Shown piece after piece: positions 54,329-62,194 of a stretch of DNA of 64,000 bases. The position numbers were made by a program, and so were the translations under genes. Under the pieces are notes generated by a model that worked only from the letters and a program-made list of their open reading frames with translations, did no database searches and had not been told where the DNA came from. Origin of the DNA: an uncultured Granulosicoccaceae bacterium (GTDB lineage Bacteria > Pseudomonadota > Gammaproteobacteria > Granulosicoccales > Granulosicoccaceae); assembly GCA_938035525.1 (NCBI GenBank), contig CALHOI010000041.1, positions 1 through 64,000 on the forward strand, given 5' to 3'. Position 1 is the stretch's first letter. Each line of letters opens with the position of its first letter.

Positions 54329-55042
54329 CTAGCGTGGCGCACGAGCACCGAAGATGGCTGTACCCACCCTGACAATCGTTGCACCTTCGGCAATGGCCGC
54401 TTCCATATCACCGCTCATGCCCATTGATAGCGTGTCCATGGCGGGGTGAGTTTGTCTGAGTTGCTCGAACAGGCTGCGCAGTTTTGCGAAGGCTTCTCGC
54501 TGTTTTTCAAAGCCTGTCTGCGGTGCTGGGATGGCCATAAGACCGCGTAATTGCAGTTGTGACAAGTCAGCACATTGATCGGCAAGCTGCGCCAGTTCGG
54601 GTGGCGTCACTCCTGACTTGCTGGCTTCGTTGTCAATATTGACTTGCAGGCAAATCTGCAACGGCGGGAGATGTTCGGGCCGGTTTTCGGCGAGTTTCCT
54701 GGCCACTTTTAGTCTTTCTACACTGTGAACCCAGCTAAAGTGCCGGGCAAGGGCCGCAGCCTTGCGCGATTGGATAGAACCGATGAAGTGCCAGTCGTAG
54801 TCTGTCGAACCCAACTCTTCCACCTTGCTAATGGCCTCGTCAGGGTAATTTTCTCCAAAGGCACGTTGTCCGGCTTGTCTGGCGTTGGTGATGGCCGCTA
54901 CTGGTTTGGTTTTACTTACCGCTAATAACTGTATAGAGGCTGGGTCTCTGCCGTGCTTTTGGGCCAGTGTGCTGATTTGCTCGCGCACTGTTGCCAGTGC
55001 ATCGACAACGCTGTGCTCTTGACTAGATGTGGAACTGCTCAC
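54329..55042 (-). CDS. yggS: PLP homeostasis protein YggS (PLPBP)
   Basis: 237 residues read from GTG. YggS/PLPBP binds pyridoxal phosphate and controls its distribution. Motifs: IQLLAVSKTKPVAAITNARQ (the PLP lysine in SKTKP), GENYPDEAISKVEEL, WHFIGSIQSRKAAA, LQICLQVNIDNEASKSG, LRGLMAIP, and the phosphate loop LSMGMSGDMEAAIAEGATIVRVGTAIFG. It is divergent from pilT, with 163 bases between the start codons, as in Pseudomonas. Confidence 0.95.
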   Translation of the reverse strand: MSSSTSSQEHSVVDALATVREQISTLAQKHGRDPASIQLLAVSKTKPVAAITNARQAGQRAFGENYPDEAISKVEELGSTDYDWHFIGSIQSRKAAALARHFSWVHSVERLKVARKLAENRPEHLPPLQICLQVNIDNEASKSGVTPPELAQLADQCADLSQLQLRGLMAIPAPQTGFEKQREAFAKLRSLFEQLRQTHPAMDTLSMGMSGDMEAAIAEGATIVRVGTAIFGARAPR

Positions 55043-55205
55043 AGATTTGCGCCTTATGTGCTGTAAATGTCGGCTGCTTCAAACCCAGCGATGCTCTTCG
55101 CTAAGCAATCCACAAATATGGCCGACATATCCGTCAAATACCAGTTGTGTTTTGAGCACTGTACACAGCTTTTCGACCGCATACGTAAATATAAGGGTTC
55201 AAATA

Positions 55206-56243
55206 ATGGATATCGCTCAGCTTTTAACTTTTGGGGTAAAAAACGGCGCATCTGATATGCACTTGTCAGCCGGGCTGCCACCGATGATTCGCGTTGATGG
55301 AGATATGCGACGAGTCAATATTCCTGCATTGGACCACGCTGCTGTACAAGCCATGGTGTACGACATCATGAACGATAAGCAGCGTAAAGACTTTGAAGAG
55401 CACTTGGAAACGGATTTCTCGTTTGAAATTCCTGACACGGCTCGCTTTCGTGTAAACGCGTTTAACCAGAATCGTGGTTGTGGTGCCGTATTTCGTACCA
55501 TCCCAACCGAAATCCTGACGCTTGAACAGTTAGGTTGTCCTCGTATCTTCCAGGAAATCTCTGAAATGCCGCGTGGCATTGTGTTGGTTACCGGACCCAC
55601 TGGTTCTGGTAAGTCAACGACACTGGCGGCAATGATGGATTTCAAAAACGAAACCGAACTGGGCCATATTCTGACTATCGAAGACCCGATCGAATTTGTT
55701 CACGAAAGTAAGAAGTGTTTGATCAATCAACGCGAAGTACACCGCGATACCTACGGATTCTCGAACGCGCTGCGATCAGCACTTCGTGAAGACCCAGACG
55801 TTATTCTGGTTGGTGAGATGCGTGATATGGAAACCATTTCACTGGCACTAACCGCTGCTGAAACCGGTCACCTTGTATTCGGTACACTGCACACCAGTTC
55901 TGCTGCAAAAACCGTTGACCGTATTGTTGATGTGTTTCCAGCCGGTGAGAAGCCAATGATTCGCTCCATGCTTTCCGAATCATTAAAGGCGGTTATCTCG
56001 CAAACTCTGCTTAAGAAAACGGGTGGTGGTCGAGTAGCAGCACACGAAATCATGATTGGTACACCCGCTATTCGTAACCTGATTCGTGAAGATAAGGTTG
56101 CGCAAATGTACTCAGCTATTCAAACCGGTCAGGCAAATGGTATGCAGACGCTCGATCAAAACTTGAAAGAGCTGGTTAACCGAGGCGTTGTTGATTTAGC
56201 CGAAGCGCGTAAGAAGGCGCAAAACCCAGATCAACTGACTTAA
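55206..56243 (+). CDS. pilT: Type IV pilus retraction ATPase PilT
   Basis: 345 residues from the ATG at 55206, which has AAGGG 8 bases upstream and matches the family start MDIAQLLTFGVKNGASDMHL; the ORF track begins 59 codons too early. Hexameric ATPase that drives pilus retraction and twitching. Walker A GPTGSGKST (130-138), Asp box TIEDPIEFVH, Walker B PDVILVGEMRD (197-207), His box GHLVFGTLHTSSAAKTVDR, and the retraction-specific AIRNLIRE motif in TPAIRNLIREDK. Divergent from yggS and followed by pilU. Confidence 0.97.
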   Translation: MDIAQLLTFGVKNGASDMHLSAGLPPMIRVDGDMRRVNIPALDHAAVQAMVYDIMNDKQRKDFEEHLETDFSFEIPDTARFRVNAFNQNRGCGAVFRTIPTEILTLEQLGCPRIFQEISEMPRGIVLVTGPTGSGKSTTLAAMMDFKNETELGHILTIEDPIEFVHESKKCLINQREVHRDTYGFSNALRSALREDPDVILVGEMRDMETISLALTAAETGHLVFGTLHTSSAAKTVDRIVDVFPAGEKPMIRSMLSESLKAVISQTLLKKTGGGRVAAHEIMIGTPAIRNLIREDKVAQMYSAIQTGQANGMQTLDQNLKELVNRGVVDLAEARKKAQNPDQLT

Positions 56244-56278
56244 GACTTGTTGCGCTAAGCCAGCGTTTAGCGTCACGT

Positions 56279-56311
56279 TATCAAGGCCAGCTATTTCAGT
56301 TGGCCTTGATA
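56279..56311. repeat. 11-bp hairpin between pilT and pilU
   Basis: TATCAAGGCCA and TGGCCTTGATA pair perfectly over 11 bp with an 11-base loop, 35 bases after pilT. It is followed by ATAAAAACAG rather than a T-tract. It could attenuate read-through or protect the pilT transcript end. Confidence 0.6.
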
Positions 56312-56360
56312 ATAAAAACAGCAAATATAACAGTAAAATTTAGCACGGGATTAAAAGCAA

Positions 56361-57530
56361 ATGGACCTAAAAGTCGCAAAACGTTTCATGGATGAGCTAT
56401 TGGTTAGCTTGTATAAGAAGGGTGGGTCAGATTTGTTCATCATTGCAGGTGCTGCACCGGCAATGAGAATCCACGGCAAGATCACACCTGTTATGGATAA
56501 AAAGCTGACAGCCGATCACACATTGGCTTTGGCTCAGTCGCTAATGACTGAAACCGAGCGTGCCGAATTTGCCAGCAGCAAAGAGTGTAACTTTGCTATT
56601 GCACTGCCAAATATTTCGCGCTTTCGTGTCAATGCACTGGTACAACGCGGTAGTGCGGGATTGGTTGTTCGTATTATCCCCAACGATATCCCTAGTTTTG
56701 CTGACTTGCACTTGCCTGAGATCATGAACCAAATTGCCATGACCAAACGTGGTCTGGTTATATTTGTTGGTGGTACTGGTTCTGGTAAATCAACCAGCTT
56801 GGCATCAATGATTGACTATCGAAACGAAAACTCCAACGGTCATATTATTACAATAGAAGACCCGGTGGAATTTGTACACAATCATAAGGGCTGTATTGTT
56901 ACCCAACGCGAAGTGGGCACCGATACCGACTCCTTTGAAATTGCCCTGAAAAACACCTTGCGACAAGCGCCCGATGTGATTCTGATTGGTGAGATACGTG
57001 ATCAGAAAACCATGGAGCACGCAATAGCGTTTGCTGAAACCGGTCACCTGTGTCTTGCTACCTTGCACGCAAACAATACCAACCAGGCGCTTGATCGTAT
57101 TATCAACTTTTTCCCTGAAGCGCGGCACAAGCAGCTGTTGCTGGACTTATCGTTAAACGTCAAAGCGCTAATATCGCAACGCTTGTTGCCTACGCCCAGC
57201 GGTAAAGGTCGACGTGCAGCAATCGAAGTGTTGTTAAACACGCCACTTATGTCTGACTTGATCATGAAAGGTGAAGTACACGAGATCAAAGCGCTGATGA
57301 CCAAAAGCAGCGATCAGGGAATGCAGACATTTGATCATGCCTTGTTTGATTTGCTTAACGAAAACGCCATTACCATTGAAGAAGCTATGCGTAATGCAGA
57401 CTCGGTCAACGACCTGAGACTGCGTATCAAGCTTGAAGGCGGTGGTTCTGCTGCCGTTGACGACATGATTGCCGATTCCATGAGCTTGGAAGAAAGCGAT
57501 GATTCTGATCCGCATTCAATGAATGGCTAG
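56361..57530 (+). CDS. pilU: Type IV pilus ATPase PilU
   Basis: 389 residues. PilT paralogue that assists retraction. Walker A GGTGSGKST (137-145), TIEDPVEFVHNHKGCIVTQRE, Walker B PDVILIGEIRD, GHLCLATLHANNTNQALDRI and FFPEARHKQLLLDLSLNVKALISQRL, the last being the PilU-type wording. The C-terminal acidic tail ESDDSDPHSMNG is a further extension. It lies 117 bases after pilT, with a hairpin between them, and is followed by an intrinsic terminator. Confidence 0.95.
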   Translation: MDLKVAKRFMDELLVSLYKKGGSDLFIIAGAAPAMRIHGKITPVMDKKLTADHTLALAQSLMTETERAEFASSKECNFAIALPNISRFRVNALVQRGSAGLVVRIIPNDIPSFADLHLPEIMNQIAMTKRGLVIFVGGTGSGKSTSLASMIDYRNENSNGHIITIEDPVEFVHNHKGCIVTQREVGTDTDSFEIALKNTLRQAPDVILIGEIRDQKTMEHAIAFAETGHLCLATLHANNTNQALDRIINFFPEARHKQLLLDLSLNVKALISQRLLPTPSGKGRRAAIEVLLNTPLMSDLIMKGEVHEIKALMTKSSDQGMQTFDHALFDLLNENAITIEEAMRNADSVNDLRLRIKLEGGGSAAVDDMIADSMSLEESDDSDPHSMNG

Positions 57531-57549
57531 TTTGTTATTCACCTGAAAC

Positions 57550-57613
57550 TCGGGCCTCTGGCCCGATGTGCACCATACGCCCGAAAAAACTTTTAAGTCT
57601 TGCGGGCGTTTTT
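57550..57613 (+). terminator. Two consecutive terminator hairpins after pilU
   Basis: First hairpin: TCGGGCC and GGCCCGA around TCT (57550-57566). Second: ACGCCCG (57577-57583) pairs with CGGGCGT (57603-57609), followed by TTTTCGTTTT. The second is a good intrinsic terminator for the pilTU transcript. Confidence 0.8.
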
Positions 57614-57663
57614 CGTTTTAAATCCTCTGTACTCAGTGTCTTTGCGTGTCATAATCAAGTGGC

Positions 57664-58080
57664 ATGAGTGAATTTACTGATTCTTTACAAGATGTTTTTT
57701 CTCAGTTCGGCCAGATCAGTGCGCGCCGAATGTTCGGCGGGCATGGCATTTATTTTGATAATTGCATGTTTGGGCTGGTTGCAGAAGACACGCTGTATTT
57801 AAAAGTTGATCAGGAAAACATTCACCATTTTAAAGAGCTTGACCTGCCACCGTTTACCTTCGAAAAAAACAAAGGTGGCACAATGTCCATGAGCTTTCAT
57901 TTGGCCCCGGAAACCATATTTGAAGATCACGACGAAGCAGCGCGGTGGGCAGAGCATGCATGGGCTGCTGCAAAGCGGGCGAAGCTTGCCAAGTCCGCAA
58001 AAAAGTCCGCAAAAAAGTCTGCCAAGAAAATTGCCAAGAAAAAGGTAAAGAAGAAATCGAAAAAATCTCCAAACATATAA
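57664..58080 (+). CDS. TfoX N-terminal-domain protein with lysine-rich tail
   Basis: 138 residues. Residues 1-100 are a TfoX-N domain (PF04993): DSLQDVFSQFGQISARRMFG, GHGIYFDNCMFGLVAEDTLYLK, then the FTFEKNKGGTMSMSFHLAPE segment. The TfoX-C domain of true competence regulators is missing. In its place is a Lys/Ala/Ser repeat from about residue 105 (AKRAKLAKSAKKSAKKSAKK) resembling histone H1 tails. DNA or RNA binding by the tail is an inference. The GHMP-kinase gene starts 16 bases after its stop. Confidence 0.85.
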   Translation: MSEFTDSLQDVFSQFGQISARRMFGGHGIYFDNCMFGLVAEDTLYLKVDQENIHHFKELDLPPFTFEKNKGGTMSMSFHLAPETIFEDHDEAARWAEHAWAAAKRAKLAKSAKKSAKKSAKKIAKKKVKKKSKKSPNI

Positions 58081-58096
58081 GCTCACAAACGAAAAA

Positions 58097-59392
58097 GTGA
58101 GCAGAATTGAAAATAGCGCGTTAATACGACAAGCACATGAAAAGAGCCAGACACCAATAATGGATGCCACCAATTCAGCACTTGCACAAAACGAGCTTCA
58201 CGAACTTGTTTCTTACGTAAGCAATAAAGTTAAAACGCTATTTGGGCGTGAAGATGAACCGTATGTTGTTGTTTCGCCTTATCGGTTTAATCCGTTAGGC
58301 GCGCATATAGATCATCAGGGTGGGGCGGTGCTGGCCAGGACGCTTAACCAATACACTATTCTGGCATTCTATCCACTTGAAACATCGCGTATTGTTTTGC
58401 ATTGTCACTCTGGGGACTCGGCAGATAAAGCCGTTGCTTTTGATATCGGTACCACGGATAGCGATCAGAATTGGGCACGCTACGCGATGGCATCTGCGTC
58501 CACGTTTACATCACTGCTTCCAAAAGTTAACGGGTTTTCCGGCTTGGTTTATGGCTCCATGTTAGGCGCAGGTTTAAGTTCATCGGCGTCAGTTGTTCTG
58601 GCATACCTCGCGGCCCTTGCCAGCGCTAATCAGCTCACGTTGTCTAAAACTGAGCAAATCGATATGGTCAGGCAAGTCGAGAACGATCACATGGGGCTAA
58701 ACAATGGATTGCAAGATCAAATGTCCATTGTATTTGGTCAATCCCAAGCCTTGTCTCTGCTGCACATGGATTCAGTGAGCGCAACGTACATTAATAACCC
58801 AGACAACATAGAAGCAGTAAGATGGGTGCTTTGTTACTCAGGCTTTGATCGTGAATTAGTCTCGTCGGGGTTTAACGATCGTGTCCGGGAATGCCGTGAA
58901 GCTGCCTCCTTGTTAGATTCCCATGCTACTGTATTAGGTGATGTCAGCACCGACAATCGTACAAACCAAAAAATAGATGCTCTACCGGCGCATTTGGGTC
59001 GACGTGCCCTGCATGTGTATGGAGAAATGGACAGAGTCGCCAAAGGAGCGGCAGCCTGGGCTGAGGGTGACTGGTCTTTGTTTGGTCATCTAATGAATCA
59101 ATCTTGTCAAAGCTCCATAGTTAACTATGAGTGCGGCAGTGACCCAATGGTGGAGCTGCGAAATATCGCCCTAAAGCAACCTGATGTCTATGGCAGCCGA
59201 TTTAGCGGTGGAGGCTACGGAGGTTGTTTGATTATGCTGGTGAAGGAATCTGGTGTTGAGTCAGTTAAAAATGACGTGCTTAATGCTTTCCTGGCCCGTT
59301 ATCCTGAAAAGCAGGATGTTGCAAAAACGTTTGTTGGTGTTGCTGAGAAAAACTTGCGTTTGCACTACACCGAATCAAGTGCAAAACGCTGA
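58097..59392 (+). CDS. GHMP sugar kinase, galacturonokinase-like
   Basis: 431 residues of the galactokinase family. Motif 1, SPYRFNPLGAHIDHQGG (60-76), replaces the galactokinase GEHTDYN form and matches, from memory, the wording of plant galacturonokinase. The ATP loop is GAGLSSSAS (157-165), the catalytic aspartate lies in LQDQMSI (D207), and motif 3 is FSGGGYGGC (about 369-377). It would phosphorylate a sugar or uronic acid at C1. The start at 58097 is a GTG without a ribosome site; an ATG at 58160 is an alternative. A nucleotidyltransferase gene follows after 71 bases, consistent with kinase then activation to a nucleotide sugar. Confidence 0.8.
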   Translation: MSRIENSALIRQAHEKSQTPIMDATNSALAQNELHELVSYVSNKVKTLFGREDEPYVVVSPYRFNPLGAHIDHQGGAVLARTLNQYTILAFYPLETSRIVLHCHSGDSADKAVAFDIGTTDSDQNWARYAMASASTFTSLLPKVNGFSGLVYGSMLGAGLSSSASVVLAYLAALASANQLTLSKTEQIDMVRQVENDHMGLNNGLQDQMSIVFGQSQALSLLHMDSVSATYINNPDNIEAVRWVLCYSGFDRELVSSGFNDRVRECREAASLLDSHATVLGDVSTDNRTNQKIDALPAHLGRRALHVYGEMDRVAKGAAAWAEGDWSLFGHLMNQSCQSSIVNYECGSDPMVELRNIALKQPDVYGSRFSGGGYGGCLIMLVKESGVESVKNDVLNAFLARYPEKQDVAKTFVGVAEKNLRLHYTESSAKR

Positions 59393-59463
59393 ATCAAGTT
59401 GATTAGCTTCCTTTTTGCAGCACACGCCCAGATAGCACACGCCCATGACTCAACCCACTCCCC

Positions 59464-60219
59464 ATGATCCAACCCAAAAGTATGTCTGGTAGCCATCCCG
59501 TAAAAAGTGCCATTGTTTTGTGTGCAGGTCGCGGTAAACGCTTAAAGCCACACACCGACAACACACCAAAACCGCTGCTGGCTGTATCAGGTAAGCCGAC
59601 CCTCGACTTTGTTCTTGATGCACTGAATTATGCAGGCATACAGCAAGTGGTTTTAGTGACTCATTATCTTGGTGAGCAAATTGAGGCATATGCTCAGCAA
59701 CAATCATTTTTCCCAATAAGCGCCATACATTGTGTTGATCAACAAAAGCTGGCTGGTACGGCAGATGCGACCTTAATAGCGCTCAAAGCCAAGCCTGAAT
59801 GGTTTTTGAACTCGTTTGTGTTAACGGCCAGTGATTATCTTGTGCCGCAAGCGTTTTATCACGACTTGATACAAGCTTATAGTGAAAGCCAAAAGGCGAT
59901 AGCTTGCAGCCTAAAGCGCATTGCAGAATCGGAAATGAACATGCGCAGCAGTGTGCGTTTTAACGAAAACGACGACGTTTTAGAGGTGGTAGAAAAGCCG
60001 GCGCCAGGTACTGCCCCCAGTCCATTCAGTGCTAACCTGGTGTTTGTTCTGCCTGCTGATATCAAACAATACATTGAAGCCGTCGATTTTTCCGAGCGTG
60101 GAGAAAAGGAAATTCAATCTGCGATAAATGCGTATATACAGGGCAGTGGGGCGCCTTTGTTGCCCGCTTGCGCACTGGTGCAGAATACCCCTGCTGAGTG
60201 GCATCCATCGCTTCTGTAA
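59464..60219 (+). CDS. Sugar-1-phosphate nucleotidyltransferase
   Basis: 251 residues of the nucleotidyl-transferase family (PF00483). The signature IVLCAGRGKRLKPHTDNTPKPLL lies at about 17-39. VVLVTHYLGEQIEAY, LAGTADATLIALK and TASDYLVPQAF give the substrate and metal sites; the metal aspartate (usually DGD) is in ASDYL. It forms a nucleotide sugar from a sugar-1-phosphate and NTP. It follows the GHMP kinase on the same strand. Base specificity (UTP, dTTP or GTP) cannot be told. An ATG at 59482 is an alternative start. Confidence 0.85.
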   Translation: MIQPKSMSGSHPVKSAIVLCAGRGKRLKPHTDNTPKPLLAVSGKPTLDFVLDALNYAGIQQVVLVTHYLGEQIEAYAQQQSFFPISAIHCVDQQKLAGTADATLIALKAKPEWFLNSFVLTASDYLVPQAFYHDLIQAYSESQKAIACSLKRIAESEMNMRSSVRFNENDDVLEVVEKPAPGTAPSPFSANLVFVLPADIKQYIEAVDFSERGEKEIQSAINAYIQGSGAPLLPACALVQNTPAEWHPSLL

Positions 60220-60350
60220 GTCAATCGCTGATTGGCTAGTCGTTAGCCTTTTTGTGGGTAAATTTACCCGGATTGCCGGTATTTGGGTTTGTACCGATAC
60301 TCGTGCAGCGCATTAATATTGTGCTCAGTTATTTCAGTTTGAGCATACCC

Positions 60351-61459
60351 ATGAAGCCTATTTTTCTTCCCTTAGCTGCTTGTCTTTTTGCCTGCACCAG
60401 CGCCATCGCCCAGCCTGTGGTCAAAGGTAATGTCATTAGCTGGCCAACGTTGGGAATACCATAGAACGTGACGGCGAAACAGTAGCCACTTTGGCGGGTG
60501 GCAACCTGAACAGCTATTTCGATTTCACCCGCAATGCGGGAACGCCTCATAATTATAGAATTATTGTTAACTACGCGAACGGAGAAAGCGCAACCAGCGC
60601 TGTCATTCAAACACAAGGCTATGCTTTGGTGCCTGATGTTCCCGTTGCCAGCGACTTATTAACGGATGAAGAGCGCCGACAACTCAATGTGGCGTTTGAT
60701 ATCTTTAATGCGACTGCCTTACAAAAAGTCGCCGCGGTTGGTGTTTTATTAGCTGACCCTGAGCAAAGCAACTTTGCTCTGGCCAATGAGCAGCTGGATG
60801 AGAGCGGTGCTGCTAATGTATATAACTGCCCTGGTGGTGGCACTTTGACAGGCCGGCCTAATCCAACATCGAGCAGGGCGCTGGATGAGTGTCGTATCGG
60901 CTCGCTGGTTTTTAGCGCGCGTTATGTACAATTAGAGAATGCCGTCTCTATTAACAGCGCCAATTTGCTGGATACGCGAGACAACAGTCGAATAGAATTT
61001 AACCTGGGCCAGGCCAGAGTGTTCGGCAACGATGTGACTGATGGGGTAGCTGCTAATGGCGCAACGGCCGACGCTGGCTATTCAGTCACTTCCCCCGAAG
61101 GTGATTATTCGGTGGGTCGACTTTCTTACGACTTTCAAGCCAGAAACTTTACTGATAACCCAAATGTGGGCAGTGTCACCATTGCGGAAAATATCAGTGG
61201 TTTAATTGGTAGCAATGCCCGGTTACAAACACTGGGGCGTTTTAATGTAAGCAGTGCCGAAGCAATGCCAACAACCGGTACCATGCTCATTAGCTCTGAC
61301 AGCAGCGAAACGCTACGTATTGATGCCAACAGCGGTAACCCCGATACGTTTTTGTTCACCAGTAACGTCGGTGGCGCAGTCGTTAGTTATGAATTGGCGT
61401 GGACCGACAATTGGTCGATCAAGCCAATTTCCTTAACCGATATAGACACCGGCGAGTAA
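60351..61459 (+). pseudogene. Exported protein gene interrupted by an apparent 1-base deletion
   Basis: The ATG at 60351 opens a signal peptide (MKPIFLPLAACLF, then ACTSAIAQ) and continues VVKGNVISWP before a stop at 60462-60464. The next frame (60440 onward) reads NVGNTIERDGETVATLAGG and runs without stops to 61459 for over 320 codons. Joining them near 60445 restores a sensible protein of about 370 residues, and one missing base explains the shift. ISWP followed by a wordy loop and -AGG is a pattern I know from gammaproteobacterial exported proteins. The mature part is beta-rich and unrecognised. It could be a genuine pseudogene or a sequencing error. Confidence 0.75.
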
Positions 61460-61494
61460 TGGCCTGCCGCGTTTATTTAAGTGCGACCATAAAG

Positions 61495-61529
61495 TCCTAC
61501 CATGCCCCGATGGGTGCTGCATGGTAGGA
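61495..61529 (+). terminator. Hairpin after the frameshifted gene
   Basis: TCCTACCATGC and GCATGGTAGGA form a perfect 11-bp stem around a 13-base loop, followed by TTTACGCTTTAC. It lies about 35 bases after the stop at 61459 and about 35 bases before tdk. Good stem, modest T-tract. Confidence 0.6.
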
Positions 61530-61563
61530 TTTACGCTTTACTGCAAATCTAAAGCGTCGCGCC

Positions 61564-62151
61564 GTGGCACAACTCTACTTTTACTACTCCGCTATGAATG
61601 CGGGAAAATCCACATCCTTACTCCAGTCGGCTCATAATTATCGAGAGCAGGGCATGGAAGTTATGTTATTTACCGCAGCCATAGACGACCGATTTGGCAA
61701 AGGTGTCATTAAATCCAGAATTGGATTATCGTCCGATGCAATCGTGTTTGACCACACCACCAACTTCATTGAACAGGTGGATGCCTACAAGTCAGATAAT
61801 AAATTGTCCTGCCTGTTGGTCGATGAAGCGCAATTTTTAACGGCTGCGCAAGTTAATCAGCTGGCCGAGCTTGTTGATACTCGCAACCTCCCAGCGCTTT
61901 GCTACGGCATAAGAACCGACTTTCAGGGTGAGCTGTTTGAAGGTTCAGCTCGTCTGCTGGCCATTGCTGATAAATTTGTTGAACTAAAAACAGTGTGTAC
62001 CTGTGGGCGAAAGGCCACCATGACCGTGCGGCTAGATGAACAAGGTCGCGCCATCGCGGCTGGTGAGCAAGTCGAGATTGGTGGTAACGAGCGATACGAC
62101 TCAAAGTGTCGACGCCATCATCGAGAGTTAATGCAGCAAGCACAACAATAA
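61564..62151 (+). CDS. tdk: Thymidine kinase
   Basis: 195 residues read from GTG. Type II thymidine kinase for thymidine salvage. P-loop MNAGKST (11-17), [15 protein letters not shown], the LLVDEAQFL Walker B motif (about 87-95), [16 protein letters not shown] (substrate lasso region), and a zinc site from CTCG (about 147-150) and the late SKCRRHH. Length matches the E. coli enzyme (205). Stand-alone gene. Confidence 0.95.
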   Translation: MAQLYFYYSAMNAGKSTSLLQSAHNYREQGMEVMLFTAAIDDRFGKGVIKSRIGLSSDAIVFDHTTNFIEQVDAYKSDNKLSCLLVDEAQFLTAAQVNQLAELVDTRNLPALCYGIRTDFQGELFEGSARLLAIADKFVELKTVCTCGRKATMTVRLDEQGRAIAAGEQVEIGGNERYDSKCRRHHRELMQQAQQ

Positions 62152-62194
62152 GGTTCGCCAATGTATAGAAGTACTGTATGAAACGGAGATAACC

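Noticed and set aside
55217-55645. 142-residue minus-strand ORF opposite pilT
   Set aside because: Shadow of the pilT catalytic region.
60430-60464. Programmed -1 ribosomal frameshift in the exported-protein gene
   Set aside because: No slippery heptamer or downstream pseudoknot is visible; a 1-base deletion is simpler.
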